The notes beneath the pieces are model-generated. The model saw only the letters and a list, made by a program, of their open reading frames with translations. It made no database searches and was not told where the DNA came from. From the NCBI GenBank assembly GCA_900556865.1, contig USQS01000024.1, positions 1 to 10,998 of the forward strand: 10,998 nucleotides of DNA, in the 5' to 3' direction. Below are positions 1 through 8,098 of the stretch, in pieces. Position numbers and translations under genes: made by a program. The stretch comes from an uncultured Clostridium sp. (lineage in GTDB: Bacteria > Bacillota > Clostridia > TANB77 > CAG-508). The stretch's first letter is position 1; every line of letters begins with the position of its first letter.

Positions 1-252
1 GATATGCTTGAAATACCTAAAGAAGTTTATAGTAATATTCCTAATTTTATAATAACAGGTTTTGAAGAAATGATTATTGAGAACTATAAGGGAATATTAG
101 AATATGAAGATTTTTATGTAAGAGTAAATACATTTATAGGAATTATAAATATTCATGGAATTAATTTAAAATTAGATAAAATGACAGAAGACAATCTGAA
201 AATTACAGGGAAAATAGAGAAAATAGATATTGAAAGAACAGTAGATGAATAA
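1..252 (+). CDS. yqfC: Sporulation protein YqfC, 3' part (5' end cut by window edge)
   Basis: The frame is open from base 1 to the TAA ending at 252. The visible part begins D-M-L-E-I-P-K-E-V and matches the YqfC/YabP family: a LE(I/L)PK start segment, an IIENYKGILEY segment, VNTFIGIINIHG, and a short C-terminal tail. Family members have about 90-100 residues, so roughly ten N-terminal residues lie outside the window; the ATG at 4 is probably internal. YqfC is a small sporulation-associated protein, usually encoded just before yqfD and expressed in the mother cell. That order is kept here, with 50 bases between the stop and the yqfD start, so the two are probably one transcript. No frame break is seen. 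The assignment rests on sequence pattern plus the yqfD neighbour. Confidence 0.8.
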   Translation, partial: DMLEIPKEVYSNIPNFIITGFEEMIIENYKGILEYEDFYVRVNTFIGIINIHGINLKLDKMTEDNLKITGKIEKIDIERTVDE

Positions 253-302
253 GTAATTACATGTTGTAATTAATAAAGCCTTTGGAAAGGAATGAAAGCA
301 CT

Positions 303-1482
303 ATGTACATAAAATTATTACTGAGGCTAATTTTTGGATATGTTAGAATTGAGGTTGAAGGCTATTGGGTTGAAAGATTTATAAATATATGTATAAATAA
401 TAATCTGGTAATTTGGAATTTAAAGATGGAAAAAGGAACGAAATTATATTTAAATATTGGAATACAAGATTTTAAATATATTTCAAAAATAGCAAAAAAA
501 ACACGATGTAAAGTAAGAATTTTAAAAAAGAGAGGTATACCATTTTTATTAGATAAATATAAAAAAAGAAAGATCTTTGCTATTTTTTTCATTATAATAT
601 TAATTTTAATATATATAAGTTCAAGATATGTTTGGAATGTAGAAATTAATGTTGAAGATAATTTGAAAGTAGAAAATATTAGGCAAGATTTAGAAGAAGC
701 TGGGTTAAAAAGAGGAATATTAAAAAAACAAATCAATGCGGTACAAATAATTAATAATTTAAGAATAAAAAGAAACGATTTAGCATGGGTTCGGAATAGA
801 TATAAAAGGAACGAACGTAAAAGTTAGTATCGTTAAGGCAGATAAAGCACCAGAAATTATAGATAGCAAGGAATGCTCAAATATTATTGCTACAAAAGCG
901 GGAGTTATTACAAGTATTACTGCACAAAATGGTACTGCAGTAGTACATATGGGAGATAAAGTTGAAAAAGGAGATGTTTTAATTGCAGGATATATGCAAG
1001 GAAAATATACAGATACAAGGTATTTGCATGCTTTAGGAGAAGTAAAAGCAACTATAAGTTATGAAAAAACAAAAGAGTTTTCCTATGTAGAAGAAGAATA
1101 TTATGAAACAGGAAACAAAAATAAAAAATATGAATTAAGTATAGGAGATAAAAACTTTAAGCTATATAAAAAACTTACAAAATTTGAATTTTATAAAACA
1201 CAAAAAACTGAAAATAATTTAAAATTTGCAAAAAACTTTTATTTACCTATTAAAATTACTAAATTAGAAAATTATGAGCGAATAAAAGAAACTAAAAAAT
1301 ATTCGTTAGAAGATTCCATAAAAAAGGCAACTGAACAATTAGAAAAAGAAATGCAAGAAAACATAGAAAACAAAGAAAATATTATTAATAAAAATGTTGT
1401 AACAGATCCAAAAGAGAATACTGTGATAGTTAAATTAATATATGAAGTTGAAGAAAATATTGGAGAAGATCAAAGATTTTAA
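303..1482 (+). CDS. yqfD: Sporulation protein YqfD, read through a +1 shift at CGGA
   Basis: YqfD is a membrane-anchored sporulation protein. The start is taken as ATG 303, with AAAGG at 286-290 upstream; an upstream in-frame TTG at 282 has no ribosome-binding site. The N-terminal part has the family's FGYVRIEVEG...ERFINIC segment, and one strong membrane segment lies at about residues 90-108 (KIFAIFFIIILILIYISS). The zero frame stops at 825-827, eleven codons after the CGG at 792. Shifting +1 at CGGA (792-795) joins AWV to G-I-D-I-K-G-T, the conserved YqfD block, and the frame then runs to TAA 1482. The joined product is 392 residues, normal for YqfD. No other lesion is visible, so a pseudogene is unlikely. 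A base error or a recoding site are the two remaining readings; the identical sites in two other genes favour recoding. Confidence 0.85.
792..795 (+). other. CGGA recoding site in yqfD (Gly164)
   Basis: Codons run GTT, CGG, AAT in the zero frame but GTT, (C)GGA, ATA after the shift. The shifted reading gives V-G-I at the conserved WVGI block. Without the shift, translation ends at 825-827. The context T-CGGA-A is identical to the sites at 2574-2577 (minus strand) and 6901-6904. Confidence 0.7.
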
Positions 1483-1490
1483 TAAAACTA

Positions 1491-1519
1491 TTTACAAAAG
1501 ATAAAAAAATCTATATAAT
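1491..1519 (+). promoter_or_regulatory. Sigma-A type promoter for the kinase-like gene
   Basis: TTTACA at 1491-1496 and TATAAT at 1514-1519 are 17 bases apart. They lie just after the yqfD stop and 37 bases before the next start codon, so the kinase gene can be transcribed apart from the sporulation genes. Confidence 0.7.
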
Positions 1520-1555
1520 AAACCTAGTTAAAAATAAGGAAAGGGATGAACAAAA

Positions 1556-2131
1556 TTGGCTGATTCAAAATTAATAGTAATAGAAGGAGCACAAGGGGCT
1601 GGAAAAACAACAATAACTGATTATATAAGATATTCTTTAAGTTGTACAAATTTATATAGATTAAGTGGAACAAGAGATTCTTCTCCAACGGGTCTAGAAA
1701 AATCTATATCTATGTATGAAATATTATTAGATTACATAAAAAAATTAGAAAATACAAGTGTAAATTTATTATTTGATAGAACTTTTTTTACAGAAGAAGT
1801 TTATTGTAGATTAGGCAAAAAGCAATATTCGTTTACAGAAGAATATAATAAATTATTAGAAAGGTTTAGCAAGTTGGATTTTGATATTTACTATGTAACA
1901 TTATATTTGGATGATGAATCAAAGTACGCTGAAAGGCTTGAAAGAAGCGGAAAGGCAGTTTATGAATCATCAAAATTTGGAGTAGAAAATAGTATAACTC
2001 AACAAAAAGAATATTTAAAAATGTCAAAAGAAATTGAAAAAAAATACCCTAAAATAAAAGTTATAAATATAAATACAAATAGAGATTTTGAAATTGTTAA
2101 AAATGAAATAAGAGAAAAAATTGGATTCTAG
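1556..2131 (+). CDS. P-loop nucleoside/nucleotide kinase-like protein
   Basis: This 191-residue protein has a Walker A loop (G-A-Q-G-A-G-K-T-T, residues 11-19) directly after the first beta strand. An F-D-R motif follows at residues 73-75, where thymidylate and deoxynucleoside kinases have their DR(Y/S/T) motif, and there is an arginine-rich ERLERSGK segment where the lid would be. The likely role is phosphoryl transfer from ATP to a nucleoside or nucleotide in the cytoplasm. The Walker A is not the usual Tmk form (FEGxDGxGKTT), so it may be a divergent deoxynucleoside kinase or another member of the superfamily, and I do not assign a substrate. The start is TTG 1556: GGAAAGGGA at 1538-1546 is well placed, the ATG at 1546 is out of frame, and any later start would remove the P-loop. 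It has its own promoter and is followed by a convergent terminator. Confidence 0.75.
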   Translation: MADSKLIVIEGAQGAGKTTITDYIRYSLSCTNLYRLSGTRDSSPTGLEKSISMYEILLDYIKKLENTSVNLLFDRTFFTEEVYCRLGKKQYSFTEEYNKLLERFSKLDFDIYYVTLYLDDESKYAERLERSGKAVYESSKFGVENSITQQKEYLKMSKEIEKKYPKIKVININTNRDFEIVKNEIREKIGF

Positions 2132-2141
2132 AAATAGTAAT

Positions 2142-2177
2142 AAATTCCGTATTAAATTTTAGTTTAATACGGAGTTT
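2142..2177. terminator. Convergent (bidirectional) terminator
   Basis: Arms at 2142-2156 and 2163-2177 pair over 15 positions with one G-T wobble and a 6-base loop. The hairpin sits between the plus-strand kinase gene and the minus-strand pflA. A T-rich tract follows on the plus side; the tract on the minus side is weaker. Confidence 0.75.
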
Positions 2178-2180
2178 ATT

Positions 2181-2910
2181 TTATATTTCAAGGATTTTTT
2201 TAGCTCTTTTAATATCATCATTTGTTGCTTCTCTAACACCTTCAAGTTCATATTTAAAACCTAAATCAATCCATTTAAATTTTCCCATTGTATGATATGG
2301 TAAAAGTTCCACTCGGTCAACGGTTTTTAGTGAAGAAATAAAACTTTTTAATTTTAATAAATCTTCTTCATTATCGGTGTAACCTGGAATTAAAACTTGC
2401 CTAATCCACATATGCTTACCAATGCTACTTAAATACCTTGCAAAAGCAAGTTCTTTTTCATTAGAAAAGCCAACTAAACTTTTGCACTTTTCAGGGTCAA
2501 TGTGTTTTATATCAAGCAAAAACAAATCTGTTAAATCAATCAATTCTTTTATTTTATTTGTTAAAGAAACCATTCCGAGAAGTATCAATACAAGTATGAA
2601 TATTTTCTTTTTTTAGTTTTTTAAAAAGTTCTATTAAAAACTCTACTTGTAAAAGAGGTTCACCACCAGTACAAGTTACACCACCATTTTTAATATAATT
2701 TTTATATCTTAAAATTTTTTCAAAAGTATCATCTAAAGATTGATAATTTCCACTATTAATATCCCAAGTATCTCTATTTTGACAGTATTTACATTTAAGA
2801 TGACAACCCTGCATAAATAAAACATACCTTATTCCTGGACCATCTAAAGTACCAAAGGATTCTATTGAGTGAATTTTTGCATAATGTTTTAAATCGTTTT
2901 TTTGCTCCAT
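2181..2910 (-). CDS. pflA: Pyruvate formate-lyase activating enzyme, read through a +1 shift at CGGA
   Basis: This radical SAM enzyme installs the glycyl radical on PflB. The start is ATG 2910, with GGAGG five bases upstream; an upstream TTG at 2922 overlaps that site. The N-terminal part has SIESFGTLDGPGIRYVLFMQGC and the cluster motif C36-x3-C40-x2-C43 that binds the [4Fe-4S] cluster, followed by TCTGGEPLLQ for SAM binding. The zero frame stops at 2554-2556, seven codons from the CGG. A +1 shift at CGGA (2577 down to 2574) joins H-T-C-I-D-T-S to G-M-V-S-L, restoring the PflA D-T-(N/S)-G segment, and gives 242 residues, the normal family length. The C-terminal part has LFLLDIKHID and ELLPYHTMGKFKW, as expected. 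The gene lies 25 bases after pflB and is presumably cotranscribed with it. Confidence 0.88.
2574..2577 (-). other. CGGA recoding site in pflA (Gly112)
   Basis: On the minus strand the codons are ACT, TCT, CGG, AAT in the zero frame, and ACT, TCT, (C)GGA, ATG after the shift. The shifted reading gives D-T-S-G, where PflA proteins have a conserved glycine. The zero frame stops after seven codons counted from CGG. The T-CGGA-A context is the same as at the other two sites. Confidence 0.7.
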
Positions 2911-2935
2911 ATTAGCCTCCAAATAAATTAATTAG

Positions 2936-5173
2936 CTATATCCTTTCGTGAATAGTTCTGTTTATAACATCTAATTGTTGTTCTCTTGTTAAATTTGTAA
3001 ATTTTACCGCATAACCTGAAACACGAATAGTAAGCTGTGGATATTTTTCAGGGTGTTCCATTGCATCTTGTAATAGGCTCCTATCAAATACATTAACATT
3101 TATATGATGACCAGTTTGAGAAAAATAACCGTCTAGCATATTAACTAAATTTGTTACTTGCTCATCTGAAGTTTTTCCTAAAGTATTAGGAGTAATAGCA
3201 AAAGTAAATGAAATACCATCTTCAGCATTATCAAAAGGTAATTTAGCTATAGAATTCATAACAGCAAGAGCACCATTAACATCTCTTCCATGAAGTGGGT
3301 TTGCACCAGGGCCAAAAGGAGCACCTGCTTTTCTACCATCTGGAGTATTTCCAGTAGCTTTACCATAAACAACATTTGATGTAATAGTTAAAATTGAAAG
3401 GGTAGGGGTAGAGTGTTTATAAGTTGGATGTTTACGAAGTTTTTTCATAAAGCGTTTTACAATGTCAACAGCAATTTGGTCAACTCTATCATCATCATTT
3501 CCAAATTTAGGAAAATCGCCTTCTATTTTATAATCTATAGCAATACCATCACTATCACGAATAACCTTTACCTTTGCATATTTTATTGCTGAAAGAGAGT
3601 CTGCTACAACAGAAAGGCCAGCAATTCCACATGCCATTGTTTGGAAAACATCTTTATCATGTAGAGCCATTTCAATGGCTTCATATGAATATTTGTCATG
3701 CATATAGTGAATTGCATTAAGTGCTTTTATATATATTTTTGCAACATATTCCATCATTTGATCGTATTTTTCCATAACTTCATCATAGTCTAGATATTCT
3801 GAAGTTATTGGGGCAAATTTAGGAGCAACTTGTTTTTTTGTTATTTCATCAATACCACCATTAATTGCATATAATAACGTTTTTGCAAGATTTGCACGAG
3901 CACCGAAAAATTGCATTTGTTTTCCTATTTTCATAGGGGAAACACAGCAAGCAATACCATAGTCATCTCCTAAAGTAATTCTCATTAAATCATCATTTTC
4001 GTATTGAATTGCAGATGTTTTTATAGAAAGTTCGGTTGCAAATTTTTTAAATCCTTCTGGTAATCTTGTTGACCATAAAATTGTTAAATTTGGTTCTGGA
4101 GCAGGACCTAAATTAACCAAAGAATTTAAAAGTCTAAAAGAATTTTTACTAACCAAAGTTCTACCATCTATTCCCATACCACCGATGCTTTCTGTAACCC
4201 AAACAGGGTCTCCAGAAAATAATTCATTATATCCAGGAGTACGTAAAAACCTAACAAGTCTTAATTTCATAACAAAATGATCCATTAATTCTTGTGCTTG
4301 AACTTCTGTAAGTGTTCCATTTTGTAAATCTCTTTCAATATAAATATCTAAAAATGTTGAAGTTCTTCCTAAACTCATAGCTGCACCATTTTGGTCTTTT
4401 ATGGCTCCTAAATACCCAAAATATAGCCACTGAATAGCTTCTTTTGCAGTATTTGCTGGCATAGATATATCAAAACCATATTTATTTGCCATAACTTTAA
4501 GTTCATTTAATGCTTTTATTTGGTCAGATGTTTCTTCTCTGTGGCGAATTATTTCTTCAGTAAGGGCATCTACATCTAATGCTTCAAGTTCACGTCTTTT
4601 TTCTTCAATTAAGTAGTCTACACCATAAAGAGCAACTCTTCTATAATCGCCAATTATTCTTCCACGTCCATAACCATCAGGTAAACCTGTTAAAAGTTTG
4701 TTAGAGCGTGCCAATCTAACATCTGGAGTATAAACATCATAAACACCATCATTATGAGTTTTACGTACAGTATGAAAAATTTTATCTACTTCTGGGTCAA
4801 CTTCTTTGCCATATGCTTGACAAGATTTTTCAACAATTTTTATGCCACCAAATGGCATTATAGCTCTTTTTAATGGACTATCAGTTTGAAGACCAACAAT
4901 TTCTTCTAAATCTTTATCAATATATCCTGCTTCGTGACTAGAAACTGTAGATATTGTTTTTGTGTCTATATCCAGAACTCCACCTGGAGCTTCCTTTTCT
5001 TTTTTGTAAAGTTCTAAAACTTCCTCCCATAATTTTTTTGTTTTTTCAGTAGGTTCAGTTAAAAAGCTAGAATCTCCAACATAAGGAGCATAATTTCTTT
5101 GAATAAAATCTCTAACATTTATTTCATGTTGCCAATCGCCTGAAGAAAATCCTTCCCATGCTTTAAAATTCAT
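2936..5173 (-). CDS. pflB: Pyruvate formate-lyase (formate acetyltransferase)
   Basis: This 745-residue glycyl radical enzyme converts pyruvate and CoA to formate and acetyl-CoA in anaerobic fermentation. The catalytic pair is seen as I-A-C-C-V-S-P-M (Cys409, Cys410), and the radical glycine in R-V-S-G-Y-A-V (Gly720), 25 residues from the C-terminus as expected. Length and the N-terminus (FKAWEGFSSGDWQ) fit canonical PflB rather than the glycerol or choline lyase branches. The start is ATG 5173 with AAAGGA about ten bases upstream. The reading frame is unbroken and I found no CGG codon in it. pflA follows after 25 bases. The promoter and repeated TGTTAC motifs lie upstream, back to back with the tRNA promoter. 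Confidence 0.97.
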   Translation of the reverse strand: MNFKAWEGFSSGDWQHEINVRDFIQRNYAPYVGDSSFLTEPTEKTKKLWEEVLELYKKEKEAPGGVLDIDTKTISTVSSHEAGYIDKDLEEIVGLQTDSPLKRAIMPFGGIKIVEKSCQAYGKEVDPEVDKIFHTVRKTHNDGVYDVYTPDVRLARSNKLLTGLPDGYGRGRIIGDYRRVALYGVDYLIEEKRRELEALDVDALTEEIIRHREETSDQIKALNELKVMANKYGFDISMPANTAKEAIQWLYFGYLGAIKDQNGAAMSLGRTSTFLDIYIERDLQNGTLTEVQAQELMDHFVMKLRLVRFLRTPGYNELFSGDPVWVTESIGGMGIDGRTLVSKNSFRLLNSLVNLGPAPEPNLTILWSTRLPEGFKKFATELSIKTSAIQYENDDLMRITLGDDYGIACCVSPMKIGKQMQFFGARANLAKTLLYAINGGIDEITKKQVAPKFAPITSEYLDYDEVMEKYDQMMEYVAKIYIKALNAIHYMHDKYSYEAIEMALHDKDVFQTMACGIAGLSVVADSLSAIKYAKVKVIRDSDGIAIDYKIEGDFPKFGNDDDRVDQIAVDIVKRFMKKLRKHPTYKHSTPTLSILTITSNVVYGKATGNTPDGRKAGAPFGPGANPLHGRDVNGALAVMNSIAKLPFDNAEDGISFTFAITPNTLGKTSDEQVTNLVNMLDGYFSQTGHHINVNVFDRSLLQDAMEHPEKYPQLTIRVSGYAVKFTNLTREQQLDVINRTIHERI

Positions 5174-5191
5174 TTATTTCACGTCCTTTCT

Positions 5192-5209
5192 TGTTACAAA
5201 ATAGTAACA
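5192..5209 (-). promoter_or_regulatory. Dyad TGTTAC-N6-GTAACA in the pflB leader
   Basis: A perfect 6-base inverted repeat with a 6-base spacer lies between the pflB transcription start region and its ribosome-binding site. Two more copies of the half-site, as direct repeats, lie upstream of the -35 (5288-5293 and 5301-5306). It could be a repressor operator or a small mRNA hairpin. It resembles a Rex operator in its TTGTTA half, but the spacing is two bases too long. Confidence 0.4.
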
Positions 5210-5241
5210 TTTTTTTTATTATTTGCATTTTATTTTAAAAT

Positions 5242-5269
5242 ATTATACCATAACAAAAAAATATATCAA
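5242..5269 (-). promoter_or_regulatory. Promoter of the pflB-pflA operon
   Basis: Read on the minus strand, TTGATA (5269-5264) and TATAAT (5247-5242) are 16 bases apart, and TGG before the -10 gives an extended -10. The start of transcription would be near 5235, leaving a leader of about 60 bases before the pflB ATG. Confidence 0.65.
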
Positions 5270-5344
5270 TAAAAAAATTAAAATTAAGTAACAAAAATTT
5301 GTAACACATAAAATTAGGAATAATAGAATTTTTTGAAAAAATTC

Positions 5345-5373
5345 TTGAAAAAAAAAATAAAATTTAGTATAAT
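5345..5373 (+). promoter_or_regulatory. Strong promoter of the tRNA-Gly gene
   Basis: TTGAAA at 5345-5350 and TATAAT at 5368-5373 are exactly 17 bases apart. The tRNA begins ten bases after the -10, so only a few leader bases are expected. The near-consensus match suggests high expression of this single tRNA. Confidence 0.8.
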
Positions 5374-5383
5374 AAAGAAAGAT

Positions 5384-5458
<75 letters not shown>

Positions 5459-5541
5459 AATGCGTTTTCGTCGAACCAGTTATACATATTGATATGACTG
5501 AGTTTAAAGAAAACAAAAAGTGATTATCTATCACATTATAT

Positions 5542-5569
5542 AAGTCGATTTAGTCGGCTTTATTTTTTT
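5542..5569 (+). terminator. Terminator after the tRNA-Gly gene
   Basis: Arms AAGTCGA (5542-5548) and TCGGCTT (5554-5560) form a 7-bp stem with one wobble and a 5-base loop. A T-rich tract at 5561-5569 follows. It ends a short transcript carrying only the tRNA. Confidence 0.7.
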
Positions 5570-5642
5570 ACTTTTAAATATCAAGATTGGTAAAAAAGTA
5601 AAAGATAGCCTCAAAATATTAAAAAAAGGAGGTTTTTGTGAT

Positions 5643-5915
5643 ATGATATCTACAGTTAAAAGAGAAATAGCAATAAGTAAAGAATTACATTTTAAGATTG
5701 AATGGACTTGCACTTTTAGTAATTGTGAACCAAAGATAAGGAATGGTAATTTGAGAATGGTTGAAAAAACTAATATTGCTTATGTAGAACCACATAGAGT
5801 ATTCATTAAAGATAAGTTATATTTATTCTTTAATGAACACGAATATTTTTACACAGGTAATTTAGCAAATAAATACCCACTCTCAAAATTAAGAGACTTT
5901 ATCAGTGGTAACTAA
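5643..5915 (+). CDS. Hypothetical protein, 90 residues, start of mobile region
   Basis: I do not recognise this protein. The ATG at 5643 has AAAGGAGG ending ten bases upstream, and the frame runs to TAA 5915. The N-terminal half has W-T-C-T-F-S-N-C (two cysteines four residues apart), followed by a beta-rich stretch with R-V-F-I-K-D-K-L-Y-L-F-F. There is no signal peptide or membrane helix. It lies between the tRNA terminator and a terminator-like hairpin (5972-6009) before the recombinase, so it is a separate short unit. Such a position beside an integrase suggests a regulator or accessory factor of the element, but nothing in the sequence shows that directly. Confidence 0.55.
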   Translation: MISTVKREIAISKELHFKIEWTCTFSNCEPKIRNGNLRMVEKTNIAYVEPHRVFIKDKLYLFFNEHEYFYTGNLANKYPLSKLRDFISGN

Positions 5916-5971
5916 TACTAAAGGTTTTCTTTTTATCAGCAAGTAATACAAGTAAATAATAAAGTTTGTTT

Positions 5972-6009
5972 AAAGTGTTAGTTATAAAACTAGCACTTTG
6001 TTTGTTTTT
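5972..6009 (+). terminator. Terminator-like hairpin directly before the recombinase
   Basis: Arms AAAGTGTTAGT (5972-5982) and ACTAGCACTTT (5989-5999) form an 11-bp stem with one wobble and a 6-base loop, followed by TTTGTTTTT at 6001-6009. The tract touches the recombinase ribosome-binding site (AGGAGG, 6010-6015), and the ATG is at 6022. It ends the upstream gene and may also limit read-through into the recombinase. Confidence 0.7.
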
Positions 6010-6021
6010 AGGAGGTAGTAA

Positions 6022-7885
6022 ATGGAAAGCGTTGGAAAGAAAATTGCAGGTATTTATATTAGAGTAAGTACCGAAGATCAAGCTCGTGAAGGATTTAGTT
6101 TAGGAGAACAAGAAGAAAAATTAAGGCAACTATGTAAATACAAGGATTTTGAAATATTTAAAATATATAAAGATGCAGGAATATCTGCAAAAAATATGAA
6201 AGATAGACCATCATTTCAACAAATGTTAGAAGATATGAAAGCAGGAAAACTAAATTATATAGTTGCATATAAACTAGATAGAGTTACAAGGTCAGTAAGA
6301 GATTTAGAGGTTTTAATTAGTACTCTTGAACAATATCATTGTTATTTAATTTGTGATAGAGACGATGTTAATACTAGCACAGCAAATGGTCGTTTCTTTG
6401 TTAGAATGTTAACTGTACTTTCTCAACTTGAAATAGAAATAGTATCTGAAAGAACAAAGTTTGGTTTAAATGGTGCAATAAAAGCAGGTCATATTCCTGG
6501 CAAAGTTCCATTAGGTTATTATAGAGATACTGATAAAACATTAAAAGTAGATGTTACTACAAAAGATACTGTTTTAAGAATATTTGAATTGTATTTAGAA
6601 GGTAAAAGCTATCAAGCAATATCTAATATTCTAAATGAAGAAAAAGTCCTATCTCCTAACAATAAGAAATGGTGCGATTCTACTATTGATAGAATTATAA
6701 ATAATAAAATATATAGGGGTGATTATGAAAGATATAAATATGATACTGATAAAGAAACAGAATTATTTGTAGATGTTGTGCCTCCTATTATAACAAGAGT
6801 TATGTGGGAAGAAGTTCAAAAACAAAAAGAGAAAAATCAAAGGTCTTATTGTAGAAATAGAGTTTATATCTTCTTTCAAAAACTTGTATGTCCTACTTGT
6901 CGGAAGAATTATGACTTGTAAAGGTGCAGGTGGTAAAAAAGCTAAATATATGTACTACTTCTGTGATAACTGCAATTTGTATTATAACGAGGCTGAAATT
7001 GAAGATTGTTTAATTGATTATATATTGGATTTAGTTGAATACGATTTTCATGTAAAAAAATACTTCTACCCTTTACTTGCGGAAAAGAAAGATGATGAAA
7101 CTAAAAAAATTGAAAAGGAAATCAGAAAACTAGAGCAACAAAAGGAAAGAATTAAAAAGGTCCATCTTTCTGGAATTGTAAAAGAAGAAGATTTTGCAGA
7201 AGATTATAAACTGATAGAAAAGAAATTAGCAGATTTAGAAAACAAGAGAATTGACTCATTAGAGTTTGAAAAAGATACTTATAACTCACAGCACTTACTT
7301 GCTGAAAGAGATATAGAAAGAGAAAAATTGACTGAACATCAGATGTATAAAGATGTTTTGCTAAAACTATGGACTATGAAGAGTAAAGAAGAAAAGCAAT
7401 CTTTTATATCTAAATTTATTGAAACTGCAACATTAAAGAAAGATGAAGAAGGCAATTTTGATATTGAAAAAATCAATTTTAGAAGTAGTTTTGTCGGGCA
7501 AATAGACAAGTTATATGATAATGGTGTTGTAGATTTTCCAACTATGCTAGAAAGAGGTGGAAAACTAGAAGATACTAGAATTAGTGTAAATATGAATAAT
7601 GAACAATTGCAGGACTATTTAAGTACATTGAAAAAAGAATTAGATATTAGTTATATGGATTTAGGAGAATATTATTTTCACGATGATAAGATAGATGAAA
7701 ATTATGATACTAAAACAGAAGTTACAAAAATCAGAAACAGAGCTATTGAGTTTAAATTAAAGAAAAATCAAAAAGTTATTAGACTTGTAGCAATGAAAGA
7801 ATTTAAAAACTATATGGCAAGACCAGAAGGAAAGTTACGCTTGGGACTTGTTACTCATACTACTTCAAAGAAGAAGCACAAATAA
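6022..7885 (+). CDS. Large serine recombinase, read through a +1 shift at CGGA
   Basis: This site-specific recombinase would integrate and excise the element. The start is ATG 6022 with AGGAGG six bases upstream. The N-terminal resolvase domain has Y-I-R-V-S-T-E-D-Q with catalytic Ser16, and later D-R-V-T-R-S and L-S-Q-L-E-I-E-I-V-S-E-R-T. The recombinase domain begins near G-K-V-P-L-G-Y-Y (about residue 160). The zinc ribbon starts C290-P-T-C293 and continues to C314-D-N-C317, and a coiled coil follows at about 342-395. The zero frame stops at 6919-6921, six codons from CGG. The +1 shift at 6901-6904 gives C-P-T-C-G-R-I-M-T-C, a standard zinc ribbon, and a 620-residue protein. Size and relaxase neighbour recall TnpX of the Tn4451 family, but I cannot confirm close kinship. 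Confidence 0.88.
6901..6904 (+). other. CGGA recoding site in the recombinase (Gly294)
   Basis: Codons are ACT, TGT, CGG, AAG in the zero frame, and ACT, TGT, (C)GGA, AGA after the shift. The shift places glycine directly after the CPTC knuckle of the zinc ribbon, the usual CxxCG pattern. Without it, the ribbon, coiled coil and remaining half of the protein are lost. Confidence 0.7.
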
Positions 7886-7925
7886 TTGTTGCAAGAATGC
7901 TCTTTATATTTTCTCTGCAACAATT
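7884..7925 (+). repeat. Inverted repeat after the recombinase
   Basis: AATTGTTGCA (7884-7893) and TGCAACAATT (7916-7925) are perfect 10-base arms separated by 22 bases, overlapping the recombinase stop. The following tract is only weakly T-rich, so it may be a poor terminator or an mRNA-stabilising hairpin. Confidence 0.5.
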
Positions 7926-7990
7926 AAATTAACGTGGCATGTTTTGTTTTTATGAAATAAAAATGAAAGTGGAAATAGTTAATTTATTGC

Positions 7991-8076
7991 CTCGCAGAGC
8001 CCCCGAGTTTTGATAGCATGTCAAAACTCATAGGGGGTTAGGACTTATGGCAATGCCAAAGTCCTGTGCTTCGAAG
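7991..8076 (+). other. Probable oriT region upstream of the relaxase (two nested hairpins)
   Basis: This stretch is richer in GC than its surroundings and highly structured. Hairpin 1 has CCCCC (8000-8004) and GAGTTTTGA (8005-8013) pairing with TCAAAACTC (8021-8029) and GGGGG (8033-8037), with a three-base bulge. Hairpin 2 has AGGACTT (8040-8046) and TGGCA (8048-8052) pairing with TGCCA (8054-8058) and AAGTCCT (8059-8065). MobV relaxases act on hairpin-bearing origins just upstream of their own gene, and this block ends about 20 bases before the relaxase start. I cannot place the nick site. Confidence 0.5.
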
Positions 8077-8098
8077 AAATTTCAAAGGAGGTGCTTTT

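Noticed and set aside
282..302. TTG 282 as the yqfD start
   Set aside because: There is no ribosome-binding site upstream of it, whereas ATG 303 follows AAAGG and fits the family's N-terminus.
362..736. Minus-strand open frame of 124 codons opposite yqfD
   Set aside because: It lies wholly within yqfD, has no family features, and is a shadow of AT-rich coding sequence.
5192..5209. Rex operator in the pflB leader
   Set aside because: The TTGTTA/TAAC halves look similar, but the spacer is eight bases rather than six between TTGTTA and TAACAA halves, so the match is not convincing.
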